DNA of 54,296 nt from an uncultured SAR116 cluster alpha proteobacterium (GTDB taxonomy: Bacteria; Pseudomonadota; Alphaproteobacteria; Puniceispirillales; Puniceispirillaceae). Made by a program: the position numbers and the translations under genes. This document shows, piece after piece, positions 1 to 7,524 of the stretch; position 1 is the stretch's first letter, and every line of letters begins with the position of its first letter. Below the pieces are notes generated by a model that saw nothing but the letters and a program-made list of their open reading frames with translations, did not search any database and was not told the DNA's origin. The stretch covers positions 1-54,296 of the forward strand of contig CABYZM010000007.1 in the NCBI GenBank assembly GCA_902523435.1, in the 5' to 3' direction.

Positions 1-14
1 ATAGAGGCTCTGAC

Positions 15-413
15 ATGACGGATATTTCCCCCTTACACCAAGCATTGCAGTTCACGGCAGATGGACTTATCCCTGCTATCGCCCAACAATTTGACACAGG
101 CGAGGTGCTGATGATGGCCTGGATGAATAGAAGCAGTCTTGCTGAGACACTGGCTACTGGACGGATCTGTTACTGGTCGCGCTCGCGCGGTACTTTGTGG
201 CGCAAGGGCGATACATCCGGCCATATCCAGAAGCTGATTGAGCTGCGCTACGATTGTGATGCAGATACAATATTAGTGCTGGTGGACCAATCCGGAGCCG
301 CCTGTCATGAAGGCACGCGAAGCTGTTTTACCCGAAGGCTTGAGATGGATGGCAGAATCAGTCAGGCGGAAACCGCCTACCCCACAAGGATAGACGAAAG
401 CGCACGCCAATGA
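15..413 (+). CDS. hisI: Phosphoribosyl-AMP cyclohydrolase HisI
   Basis: Third step of histidine biosynthesis: opens the adenine ring of phosphoribosyl-AMP in the cytoplasm. The 132-aa length fits the monofunctional (HisI-only) form, with no HisE domain. Visible family motifs are the VLMMAWMN segment (residues 31-38), YWSRSR..LW.KG.TSG (53-69), the metal-binding D80-x-D82-x-D84 cluster, and the zinc cysteines C81, C97 and C104 in the ACH.G..SCF block. The ATG lies just inside the window, with a purine-rich AGAGG a few bases upstream. The stop overlaps the ATG of the next small gene (ATGA), so the two are probably translationally coupled. The C-terminal 20 residues are not conserved-looking. 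Confidence 0.97.
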   Translation: MTDISPLHQALQFTADGLIPAIAQQFDTGEVLMMAWMNRSSLAETLATGRICYWSRSRGTLWRKGDTSGHIQKLIELRYDCDADTILVLVDQSGAACHEGTRSCFTRRLEMDGRISQAETAYPTRIDESARQ

Positions 414-598
414 CAGATACACCGCCAGTGATCCCACCTGTAATAAGAGTATCAAAAGAAATTATCTGGCATATGACCTGTGGACAATGTGGCTATTACT
501 GGACTGTCCCCACCATGCGTGAGGAGGATAATCCCAGCCGTCGCGCTTGGACCTGCCCTCTCTGCGCCACTAAAAGCACGGCTGAACGCGCAGACTAA
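410..598 (+). CDS. Small zinc-ribbon protein
   Basis: A 62-aa protein with two CxxC knuckles (MTCGQC near residues 23-28 and CPLC near 49-52) separated by about 20 residues, the geometry of a rubredoxin-type or zinc-ribbon knuckle. It starts inside the hisI stop codon (ATGA overlap), which argues that it is a real, co-translated gene. The partner and function are unknown. The [17 protein letters not shown] segment between the knuckles carries no recognisable catalytic motif. The family is not recognised with certainty; the metal-binding role is inferred from the cysteines. Confidence 0.7.
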   Translation: MTDTPPVIPPVIRVSKEIIWHMTCGQCGYYWTVPTMREEDNPSRRAWTCPLCATKSTAERAD

Positions 599-619
599 TT
601 GATATGATCATAGCTATGA

Positions 620-1762
620 CTATCGGGCTGTGATCTGCTTTAAGGCTGCATCAAAGCTGTCAACCGTTCGGTCAATATTCATCAACTTATCCAGACCAAA
701 TAAGCCAATGCGGAATGACATATAATCAGTGGACTCACCAATTTCCAGCGGCACACCTGCTGCGATTTGTAAGCCAGCTTCAATAAACTTCTTACCTGAT
801 CTCATATCCGGATCATCTGTGAAATTCACAATTACAGACGGGGCTTTAAAGCCTTCTGCCGCAACAGAAACAAAGCCATAAGATTCAGTTAGAGCGCGCA
901 TTCTGACCCCCAAATCAATCTGCGCCTGTTTGACCAAGGCAAAGCCGATATTCCTTGTTTCATGAACCGCATCACGAAACAGGCGCAGCCCATCAGTTGG
1001 CATCGTAGCATGATATGCATGCCCCCCATTTTCATAAGCCTGCATAATCGACAGCCACTTTTTTAAATCTGCAGCATATGAAGTGCTTGTGGTCTTTTCA
1101 ATACGGTCAAGACCGCCTGCCCCCAGCATAATCACTCCAGCACAAGGGCTGGCTGTCCAGCCTTTCTGCGGCGCCGTCAGAAGCACATCAACGCCCAGGC
1201 CTGCCATATCCACATACAGCGCGCCAGAAGCCACACAGTCTAGAACAAAAATAGCTCCGGCCTGATGAGCAGCCACGGCAATACCGGCAATGTAGTCATC
1301 AGGCAGGACCATACCTGCGGAGGTTTCTACGTGCGGAGCACAGACCACATCGGGTGCATAGTCGGCGATCTGCTGCTGGATATCTGCCAAGGGAGAGGGC
1401 GCAAAGGGCTGGCGTTTGTTTGCGCCGGCCTCTGCCTGTTGCTGCCTAGCATATAAAACTTTGGTATCCGAGGTGATTCGGCCTTTTTCAAAAATTTCAG
1501 ACCAGCGGAACGAAAACCATCCATTACGGATGACAAGACATTTGGCATTTGTGCCAAACTGACGTGCGATCGCTTCCATGCCAAACGTACCACCCCCTGG
1601 AACTAGTATCGATGCTTCTGCATTATAAGCTGACTTCAGATCCACAGACAGATCCCGCATGACAACCTGAAAAGATTTCGACATCGAATTGAGCGAACGG
1701 TCATTAAACACAACTGAATATTCAAGCAAGCCGTCCTTATCCACCTGTTCGAAAAGTGCCAT
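620..1762 (-). CDS. Class V aminotransferase (alanine/serine-glyoxylate type)
   Basis: A 380-aa PLP-dependent fold-type I enzyme of the class V group that includes alanine-glyoxylate and serine-glyoxylate aminotransferases. The sequence shows the phosphate-binding glycine loop PGGGTFGMEA (residues 55-64), the cofactor aspartate in FVLDCVASGA (D175), and the Schiff-base lysine in TAPQKGW (K200). Full length for the family. It has a strong Shine-Dalgarno (AAGGAGG) five to six bases before the ATG. The gene stands alone, divergent from the oxygenase-like gene. The amino donor cannot be told from sequence reading. Glyoxylate as acceptor is inferred from family resemblance only. Confidence 0.85.
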   Translation of the reverse strand: MALFEQVDKDGLLEYSVVFNDRSLNSMSKSFQVVMRDLSVDLKSAYNAEASILVPGGGTFGMEAIARQFGTNAKCLVIRNGWFSFRWSEIFEKGRITSDTKVLYARQQQAEAGANKRQPFAPSPLADIQQQIADYAPDVVCAPHVETSAGMVLPDDYIAGIAVAAHQAGAIFVLDCVASGALYVDMAGLGVDVLLTAPQKGWTASPCAGVIMLGAGGLDRIEKTTSTSYAADLKKWLSIMQAYENGGHAYHATMPTDGLRLFRDAVHETRNIGFALVKQAQIDLGVRMRALTESYGFVSVAAEGFKAPSVIVNFTDDPDMRSGKKFIEAGLQIAAGVPLEIGESTDYMSFRIGLFGLDKLMNIDRTVDSFDAALKQITAR

Positions 1763-1919
1763 TTTTGCCTCCTTAAATTTTCAACGTCGCTAATTATCAT
1801 GCTACCGGTTCATGAAAATCAGCAACAGAACATAATACTATACAATTTATATGTTGATAATGATATTTATAGATCACTTTGTTGTTTCATCCATTACTAA
1901 CATTCAAGAAAGAGAGACC

Positions 1920-2567
1920 ATGGCTGACACTCCTCAAAAGGCATCCCCAGGCAGCCCCACATTCCACCGATTATGGCCAACTTTGTTTATGGCCGTCACC
2001 CTGCCTGGCCATGAACAGGCCAATGCCATGCTGAGCGGTCTGGTTCTGGAAAAAAATGCTGAACAGGAGCAGATGACAACAAATTATCTGGACCAAAATT
2101 TGTTGGACGACGAAAATCCTGCTGTTCTTTGGTTGCGTCAGTGTTTTGACAAAGCGGTCCATGACTATGCACAGGAATTAGGCATCACCTATCCGTTAGA
2201 CTGGACGCTTCAGGCCTGGCCTAATGTGAATTTCAAAGGCGATTATCACAATCTACATAACCACCCGCATGCCTGGCTGTCCGGAACCTATTATTTAAAT
2301 GTGCCTGATCAAGGCGCGGCAGATACCTTTCGGTCTGATTTGAACCCCGGAGCAATTAGCTTTTTTGATCCTCGCCCACAAGCCAACATGGGAGCTGTGC
2401 GCGATGATGGGCAATTTGATCCTGAATTCAGGCGGCTACCAGACTCTGGTGAACTCTTCTTATGGCCCGCTTTTCTACATCATCTTGTGCATCCAAACTT
2501 GGTGGATGTGCCGCGGCTGTCAATTTCATTCAATGTAGTGCTGCGAAATAAGGCAAATTATCTGTAG
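1920..2567 (+). CDS. Putative 2OG-Fe(II) oxygenase (TIGR02466-like)
   Basis: A 215-aa protein resembling the TIGR02466 group of putative 2-oxoglutarate/Fe(II)-dependent oxygenases. Visible signatures are NLHNHPHAWLSGTYYL (residues 111-126) with candidate iron histidines, a FFDPRP turn (149-153), and the distal histidine and arginine in HHLVHPN and RLSISFN (187-205), where the arginine would hold 2-oxoglutarate. I chose the ATG at 1920, preceded by AAGAAAGAGAG, over an upstream in-frame start that lacks a ribosome site. The substrate is unknown. The promoter region is shared with the divergent aminotransferase, about 157 bases. Confidence 0.75.
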   Translation: MADTPQKASPGSPTFHRLWPTLFMAVTLPGHEQANAMLSGLVLEKNAEQEQMTTNYLDQNLLDDENPAVLWLRQCFDKAVHDYAQELGITYPLDWTLQAWPNVNFKGDYHNLHNHPHAWLSGTYYLNVPDQGAADTFRSDLNPGAISFFDPRPQANMGAVRDDGQFDPEFRRLPDSGELFLWPAFLHHLVHPNLVDVPRLSISFNVVLRNKANYL

Positions 2568-2600
2568 AGCAGAGCCAGATAGCGGCAACTTGTCACCAGG

Positions 2601-3080
2601 TCAGTCATCACTTCGGCAAGTATAGGTGCGCTGGCATTGCAACGAGGGTGACATGCTGACAGATGTGTCCTCAAGGTCGCGGCCCTGACGCATATAAACA
2701 CACATGCGCGAGCCTGTTTCAGGGTCAATATACTGGCGGCGCAGGCGACATATATTTGCGACTTGTGTGGGCGGTTTAGCCTTACGGCGGCATTTCGCCT
2801 TCTCGCGGCCCAAAATTGTCTGTGGCCATTTCAGACGCAGATTATCCCACAGAGAGCAATGCGCTTTCTCCTCTGACCCCTCATAAATACGCCCTTCGCC
2901 GAAAGCAGGCCCTATCATTACGATAACAGCGACGATAACAGCCATACCTATTGATAAAGTCGCTTTATGAAATGGCCGATTTGTTTTGACTTGCAATGAC
3001 ACAGCTGAGCCCATTCTTTTTTCAGCACTGCCACACCTTAATGATGAGGCTGCTGCAAACTTAACTAAGTGTAACGCCAT
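2601..3080 (-). CDS. Hypothetical membrane or secreted cysteine-containing protein
   Basis: A 159-aa protein of unknown family. A single hydrophobic segment (LSIGMAVIVAVIVMIGPAFG, roughly residues 42-61) follows a basic stretch, so it is either a signal-anchor or an export signal with an unusually long n-region. The downstream part is basic and contains six cysteines (C91, C107, C119, C136, C158 region) suited to periplasmic disulfides. The start is uncertain. No clear Shine-Dalgarno precedes the first ATG, and an internal methionine (MGSAV) about 22 residues later would give a more typical signal sequence. No functional neighbour is obvious. Confidence 0.5.
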   Translation of the reverse strand: MALHLVKFAAASSLRCGSAEKRMGSAVSLQVKTNRPFHKATLSIGMAVIVAVIVMIGPAFGEGRIYEGSEEKAHCSLWDNLRLKWPQTILGREKAKCRRKAKPPTQVANICRLRRQYIDPETGSRMCVYMRQGRDLEDTSVSMSPSLQCQRTYTCRSDD

Positions 3081-3265
3081 AAAATAGATGATGTATAGAG
3101 CTTGTGACTACAAAAATGATCTTTGCCTATCCCATTAATCTAAATTAAATAAATCTCACTGATTGCCGTTTATACTCGGTGAGAAGATCATAATTGAAGT
3201 TGCGATGATTGATCTTAAATTATCGCACGGATACCAGCACATTACCTCAGAACAGGAGAGAGGGA

Positions 3266-3715
3266 ATGCTTAGCAGATTTTGTATGCTCGCAAGTTTATT
3301 TTCAGCTTTAATCGGGTTGTCCTCCTGCCAGTTCTTTGTGGATGGGCGTAATGAATCTCTGCTAGTGGTTAGTGCTGCGGATTGGGCTGAATTGCATAGG
3401 TTTAAAGAAGAGCAGCGTCAAGCTAAGCTTGAGGCCAACAAACCACAAGCTCTGCCTGGTTCTGAGACGATCAGTTTTTCAAACGTGTCTGATGCGTATC
3501 TAGCTGGATGCCGGACGCTCGGCATTGTTGAGGTGCATCATTATGGCAGCTATGATGAAGCCCTGATCCTTATGCGCAATCAAGCCCATCAGCTTGCCGC
3601 AAGTGTAATTGTTCCACTTGATATCTATCAGGACCAAACTGTGCGTGTTGACGATGCTGGCCGGCTGAATTTCGTGAAAGGCCGGATGCTGCGATGCCCT
3701 CAGAAGCCTGCTTAA
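3266..3715 (+). CDS. Putative lipoprotein, DUF4156-like
   Basis: A 149-aa predicted lipoprotein. A short hydrophobic signal ends in a lipobox L-S-S-C, placing the lipidated cysteine at about residue 20. The body resembles small outer-membrane lipoproteins of the DUF4156 type: C-R-T-L-G-x-V..., then ..ALxxMRNxAxxLxAxxxxxLD.. and a late cysteine. I chose the ATG at 3266 because GGAGAG lies directly upstream; the longer frame start has no ribosome site. It is followed 16 bases later by a small unknown gene on the same strand. Function unknown; the family assignment is a resemblance only. Confidence 0.6.
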   Translation: MLSRFCMLASLFSALIGLSSCQFFVDGRNESLLVVSAADWAELHRFKEEQRQAKLEANKPQALPGSETISFSNVSDAYLAGCRTLGIVEVHHYGSYDEALILMRNQAHQLAASVIVPLDIYQDQTVRVDDAGRLNFVKGRMLRCPQKPA

Positions 3716-3731
3716 TAGGAAGCGTGAACAA

Positions 3732-4061
3732 ATGGTTAATATCATTGAACTTGACCTTTATAGGGAACGTCGTGCAGCAGCGCAAAAAATGAATCGCAAA
3801 GCTAGGCCACGAACAGCTAACAAATTTATGAAGGCACAGGCCTTCGAAAAGCTGACTTTGGAAATTGACGATATGCTGGAAGATAAAGCTCGTGATCGGG
3901 CCATGCCTGACGCAGTGGCCATGGCAGCGGGTCACTACGCAGCAATGCGATTATTCCAAAACTATGGCCGCGCACAGACACTAGCCTTTTTCGAAGACTG
4001 TATCCAGACAGCTGAAATTTGTGATGAAATCCTTACTCAGCTAGATGACGAACTTGTCTGA
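3732..4061 (+). CDS. Conserved-looking small hypothetical protein
   Basis: A 109-aa, probably alpha-helical and cytoplasmic protein with no membrane segment. The N-terminal half is basic (RERRAAAQKMNRKARPR) and the C-terminal half acidic. It lies 16 bases after the lipoprotein gene, with an AGGAAGCG ribosome site, so it is probably co-transcribed. Its 3' end overlaps the 3' end of the convergent bactofilin gene by about 25 bases. I do not recognise the family. Confidence 0.55.
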   Translation: MVNIIELDLYRERRAAAQKMNRKARPRTANKFMKAQAFEKLTLEIDDMLEDKARDRAMPDAVAMAAGHYAAMRLFQNYGRAQTLAFFEDCIQTAEICDEILTQLDDELV

Positions 4062-4375
4062 TCAGGCTTGCGTCTGACAGTACCAGAAATATCAGCACCA
4101 GCATCCACTGATAACGCATGAGCGACCATTTCACCAGCAACTACCGCCTGTTCCGAAACAGTCAGATGGTCTGTCTCGAGCACCCCATTGAAGCGGCCCG
4201 CAATGTCCATTTCAGTTGCCCTGACTAGCCCCTCAAATACAGCTTCCTTTGTAATCTCAACTGAACCTGCTGTCATTTCGCCTTCAAAACGACCGGCAAT
4301 TACAACAGTCTGGCCAGGGGCATGGAAGACACCTGTCAACTTTAAATCAACACCGATATAAGTTGAATCACTCAT
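4037..4375 (-). CDS. Bactofilin family protein (third of three)
   Basis: A 112-aa bactofilin-like protein, the shortest of three tandem copies. It has the repeated beta-helix pattern of alternating hydrophobics with glycines (IAGRFEGEMTAGSVEI..., ITKEAVFEGLVRATEMDIAGRFNG...). Bactofilins polymerise without nucleotide into cytoskeletal filaments that scaffold envelope enzymes. The ATG at 4375 overlaps the end of the preceding bactofilin (ATGAGTGA), so translation is probably coupled; the longer frame start would lie well inside the upstream gene. It ends in a serine run (SSSSS). The canonical core is slightly short, so this copy may be a co-polymer or regulator. Confidence 0.8.
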   Translation of the reverse strand: MSDSTYIGVDLKLTGVFHAPGQTVVIAGRFEGEMTAGSVEITKEAVFEGLVRATEMDIAGRFNGVLETDHLTVSEQAVVAGEMVAHALSVDAGADISGTVRRKPDQTSSSSS

Positions 4376-4805
4376 CGGAGGCCTGTTTTTCTGTCTTGGC
4401 AGACGGCTCGAGATCATGCAGGTCTGTTAAAAACTTTGCTTCTGTTATTGCTAAAGGATCTACACCTGCATCTTCAAGTTCTGCCCAATTATGCAGAATG
4501 TGACAGTTCAGTGCCGCACCTCTGTCCATTTGCAGCGCGTTGTACTCGATCTCGCCAAAAATGCGGGCTGTACGCATTATCCAAACGCTGGAAGCTTTCA
4601 TCCTACCTTTATATTCGCCAGCAAACACGCCCAGCTTAATGTCAAGATTTCCCGCGAGTCTGGCCCCTTCATGAAGATGAAGACGACCTGTCGAGACATC
4701 GGCATTAACCTCACCGTGAATATCCAGCGCAGCCGCCTTAACCAGCTTCCCAGTGAAGGTAGCACCTGCGCCAATAACTGACTTACGGGAACCGTTTTCT
4801 GACAT
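4368..4805 (-). CDS. Bactofilin family protein (second of three)
   Basis: A 145-aa protein with the bactofilin core: VIGAGATFTGKLVKAAALDIHGEVNADVSTGRLHLHEGARLAGNL..., successive beta-helix rungs with GxxxG-type turns. Unlike the others it has a longer C-terminal tail (residues 105-145), predicted helical and charged. It sits 11 bases after the first bactofilin and overlaps the third, forming one transcript. Role inferred from the family: a membrane-associated filament that localises cell-wall enzymes, plausibly the M23 peptidase encoded divergently. Confidence 0.85.
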   Translation of the reverse strand: MSENGSRKSVIGAGATFTGKLVKAAALDIHGEVNADVSTGRLHLHEGARLAGNLDIKLGVFAGEYKGRMKASSVWIMRTARIFGEIEYNALQMDRGAALNCHILHNWAELEDAGVDPLAITEAKFLTDLHDLEPSAKTEKQASDE

Positions 4806-4816
4806 GCCCTACCTGT

Positions 4817-5206
4817 TTATTTTTCAGTCTTTGGTAGAGTAACCGCTTCTTTTTGCGGCTTTTGGGTGACTTGCACAAAATTGCCGTCAATCTGCGCACC
4901 TTCAGCCACCTCAATGCTCTCGTAAGTGAGTGAGCCCTTAACCACAGCCTTTGATTTAATCTGCAGCCGCTCAACCACAATATCACCATCAACATGGCCA
5001 TCAATTACAGCAAGCTTAGCTGATATCTTGCCTGTGACCCGGCCTGTGCCATCAACTGTTAGCTGATCACAGGTAATATCACCATCAAGACTACCTGCCA
5101 AAAAGACATGCTCAGGCGAATCAATTTCACCTTTAATGCGTATACTTGCGCCTATATTTGCTGTCTGCGGCGTTGAAGACCCTCGGGCTGGTTTATTTCT
5201 AAACAT
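4817..5206 (-). CDS. Bactofilin family protein (first of three)
   Basis: A 129-aa bactofilin. The classic motif order is seen: SIRIKGEIDSPEHVFLAGSLDGDITCDQLTVDGTGRVTGKISAKLAVIDGHVDGDIVVERLQIKSKAVVKGSL, followed by the usual end TYESIEVAEGAQIDGNF. The N-terminus is short and unstructured, and the C-terminal tail is proline/lysine-rich. It is the first gene of a three-bactofilin operon. The 135-base gap to the divergent tail-anchored protein and M23 peptidase should hold both promoters. This copy is the closest of the three to the standard bactofilin core. Confidence 0.92.
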   Translation of the reverse strand: MFRNKPARGSSTPQTANIGASIRIKGEIDSPEHVFLAGSLDGDITCDQLTVDGTGRVTGKISAKLAVIDGHVDGDIVVERLQIKSKAVVKGSLTYESIEVAEGAQIDGNFVQVTQKPQKEAVTLPKTEK

Positions 5207-5404
5207 AATTTATACTGCTATATCAATAGGTTAAAAGATGTGCTCTGATGTTTTCAGGGACAATGACTCAACAAGAACGGATTCGCTAATGTAGAATAAA
5301 CCAAAATAACTCTAAACACTACATCAGCTATAAATGCTTGCTTGTTTCAGACGTTGAACAATACAGGGTGTTGGCGCAATCGAGCAGGGCAAAGGCAAAG
5401 ATTA

Positions 5405-5782
5405 ATGGTCGTGGACGTAATTGATATCCGCAAACGGATCGAAAAAATCAGAAATGAGGTGTCGGAGGCGATTGTATCTAAACACAGCTACAATCTGCCC
5501 GATGAGAATCTGCGCGATGATGTAAATTTCTCAATTCAGGATTCTTCGCTGAATCAGCCTGAAGCTGACGCGTCACTTGATGAGCAACAAGCTTTGGAAA
5601 AAAGGCGAACAGGCGTGACCGATACCACCATCGCCATGCATAATGCGCTTACCAAAGCCATGTCAATGCCTTCATTCAACCTAAACATCAAGAATCGGCA
5701 GTCAAGTGGCCTAATAATCACGCTGATTCTCTTGCAGCTGATCTCAAATGTAATATTGATGGCGATTTTACTGCTTAAATAA
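5405..5782 (+). CDS. Small tail-anchored membrane protein
   Basis: A 125-aa protein whose only hydrophobic stretch is at the very C-terminus (GLIITLILLQLISNVILMAILLL), so it should be anchored in the inner membrane with its helical, charged N-terminal part in the cytoplasm. The ATG at 5405 is preferred over the TTG-initiated longer frame. It ends 9 bases before the M23 peptidase start, so the two form an operon facing the bactofilins. The family is not recognised. The position suggests an adaptor between bactofilin filaments and the peptidase; this is an inference from gene order only. Confidence 0.6.
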   Translation: MVVDVIDIRKRIEKIRNEVSEAIVSKHSYNLPDENLRDDVNFSIQDSSLNQPEADASLDEQQALEKRRTGVTDTTIAMHNALTKAMSMPSFNLNIKNRQSSGLIITLILLQLISNVILMAILLLK

Positions 5783-5791
5783 GGACTGGTT

Positions 5792-7111
5792 ATGTTCAGC
5801 TGGGTGATACATAAACTAGCTTCAGTTCTTCCGCCCGCGGTTGATTCCAACAGTGAACACATGCGCTTTTCAACAACGCAAAATCGTCTGTTCCTACGCG
5901 AAACACGATTCTTATTTTTAAGCGCTAACGGCCCAAAAGAATTCTGCCTAAGGCCCGCACATATTATTTCTGGTTTCACTGGGGGGATCGGCCTCACTAT
6001 TCTTATTTTACTGGCCCCTGCCTTGCCAAATCTACCCTCTTTTTCATCATTGTCCTCCCTCAGCTTCGTAAAACAGCTGGCGACACGAATTCCCATCACA
6101 TCTAAGCAAACAGACCTAAAAGATACCAAAGCAGCCTGGCCACCTTTTTTGGAAGACTCAGTTATAACGACATTATTGTCTCCCCATTTGCCAGCTCTGG
6201 ACAACGTATCTGAGCAAAAGTTACCCTTAAAAGAGAATAACGAGCAAAAAACAAGCCTGTTGGCCCTCCAGCAGACGATCATCATAGAGCCCCAGCAATA
6301 TTTAAGTATTGAAGAGCCGAATGATGAGTTAGTCTCCACACTATCGACCCTGCAGAAAAACAGCGATCTAGAAAGTGCTGAACGAAAAGTTGAAGTGGTA
6401 GCCACGCCTGTTGCTCGCCCGGCTGCTGAGCCCATGGACCCTGAATTTGTTAGTTTTGACGGACTGCGCAACCCGCCTCTACAAACTCCACAAATGAAGC
6501 TACATAGACGTTTTGCCAAAGTACTAAAAGAGGTTGAGCGTATTAAAGTCATGCTGGACAAACTGGGGATCACTCCTGACAGTGAACCTGAACAATGGAA
6601 CCCTGCACTTGCAGCTGCTGAAGAACATGTGCCTGCGCTATATCTTTACCGAGACAGCTGGCGTGAATTGTTGCATATGCTGCCATTGCAGGCCCCGTTG
6701 CGCTATTATTATGTGACAAGCCCTTATGGCATGCGCACTAATAAAAAGACCGGGGTGACGCGGTTTCATCACGGAGTCGACCTGGCAGGAACCTGGAAAG
6801 CCAAGCTGCGTCCTCCAGCTAGTGGCGTAGTCACATTTTCTGGACGGGATGGCGGTTTTGGGAAAGTGGTCAGGGTCCAGCACGCCCATGGCATTGAGAC
6901 TGTTTATGCGCATCTATCCTCTGTGCTGGTCAGCAAAGGCAGCTTTGTAACCACACAGGATATATTAGGCACAATGGGTAATACAGGCCATTCAGATGGC
7001 ATGCATCTTCATTATGAGATCCGGATTGATGGCAGATCCAAGGACCCTGAAGATTTTTTCACCTATGGCCATAAATTGACAATCACTGGTGCTTTGTCAG
7101 GCGAAATGTAA
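5792..7111 (+). CDS. M23 family metallopeptidase (LytM-type, bactofilin-associated)
   Basis: A 439-aa peptidoglycan peptidase. One membrane helix lies near residues 50-75 (HIISGFTGGIGLTILILLAPAL), then a long low-complexity periplasmic linker (80-215), a helical region (220-285), and a C-terminal LytM domain. Zinc-site residues are visible: FHHGVD (H and D near 327-330), YAHL, and the final HLHYEI. All four ligands appear present, so the enzyme should be an active endopeptidase rather than a degenerate activator. Divergent from three bactofilins, an arrangement known from other bacteria where bactofilin positions an M23 enzyme to shape the cell or stalk. Confidence 0.92.
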   Translation: MFSWVIHKLASVLPPAVDSNSEHMRFSTTQNRLFLRETRFLFLSANGPKEFCLRPAHIISGFTGGIGLTILILLAPALPNLPSFSSLSSLSFVKQLATRIPITSKQTDLKDTKAAWPPFLEDSVITTLLSPHLPALDNVSEQKLPLKENNEQKTSLLALQQTIIIEPQQYLSIEEPNDELVSTLSTLQKNSDLESAERKVEVVATPVARPAAEPMDPEFVSFDGLRNPPLQTPQMKLHRRFAKVLKEVERIKVMLDKLGITPDSEPEQWNPALAAAEEHVPALYLYRDSWRELLHMLPLQAPLRYYYVTSPYGMRTNKKTGVTRFHHGVDLAGTWKAKLRPPASGVVTFSGRDGGFGKVVRVQHAHGIETVYAHLSSVLVSKGSFVTTQDILGTMGNTGHSDGMHLHYEIRIDGRSKDPEDFFTYGHKLTITGALSGEM

Positions 7112-7229
7112 GCAAATAATTTTCTGTTTTTTAAAGCTGTTGAGCACGTTTGTTCCCTGTCTGGCACAGAGGTTGCACCTTTTACTTTGTTTGCCCAGGA
7201 TTAGGCATCGGATAAGAAGGACTAGAAAT

Positions 7230-7409
7230 ATGCGTGCAAAAAAACAACCTGCAGAAAAAATGGCCATCAAGTTTGTTGAATTTGATCAGAACGACGAGCC
7301 TATTTGTGAGAATCTGATACCGCTCGGACTGTATTTGCATGAATATGAAGCCAGCGAGCATGAACGTGAAATGACCGCAAAACTCTCTGCAATGTTTGCC
7401 AAACGCTGA
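7230..7409 (+). CDS. Small hypothetical protein (59 aa)
   Basis: A 59-aa cytoplasmic protein, charged and without membrane segments or cysteine clusters (one Cys). The ATG at 7230 is supported by AAGAAGGA seven to nine bases upstream; the longer frame reaching into the peptidase gene is not credible. It ends just before the rpoN terminator and is convergent with rpoN. Its function is unknown. Confidence 0.5.
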   Translation: MRAKKQPAEKMAIKFVEFDQNDEPICENLIPLGLYLHEYEASEHEREMTAKLSAMFAKR

Positions 7410-7434
7410 GCTACTCCCGCAACTTTTCTCAAGT

Positions 7435-7465
7435 AAAAAACCCCGACGGTTTCGAACCGCCGGGG
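7435..7465 (-). terminator. Intrinsic terminator of rpoN
   Basis: A 10-bp GC-rich stem (7441-7450 with 7456-7465, one mismatch) and a 5-base loop. On the minus strand it is followed by a run of six U residues (A-run at 7435-7440 on the plus strand). The U-run side shows that it terminates minus-strand transcription, about 60 bases after the rpoN stop. On the plus strand there is no U-tract. Confidence 0.85.
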
Positions 7466-7524
7466 AAAGTAAAGCCACATACAACTGAGGCTTTGGGAGA
7501 AACTAAAAAGTTTTTGTCCAATTC

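Noticed and set aside
5554-6573. A 339-codon minus-strand frame opposite the M23 peptidase gene
   Set aside because: Its composition is serine/cysteine/arginine-rich with no motif, and it lies opposite a gene with clear catalytic residues.
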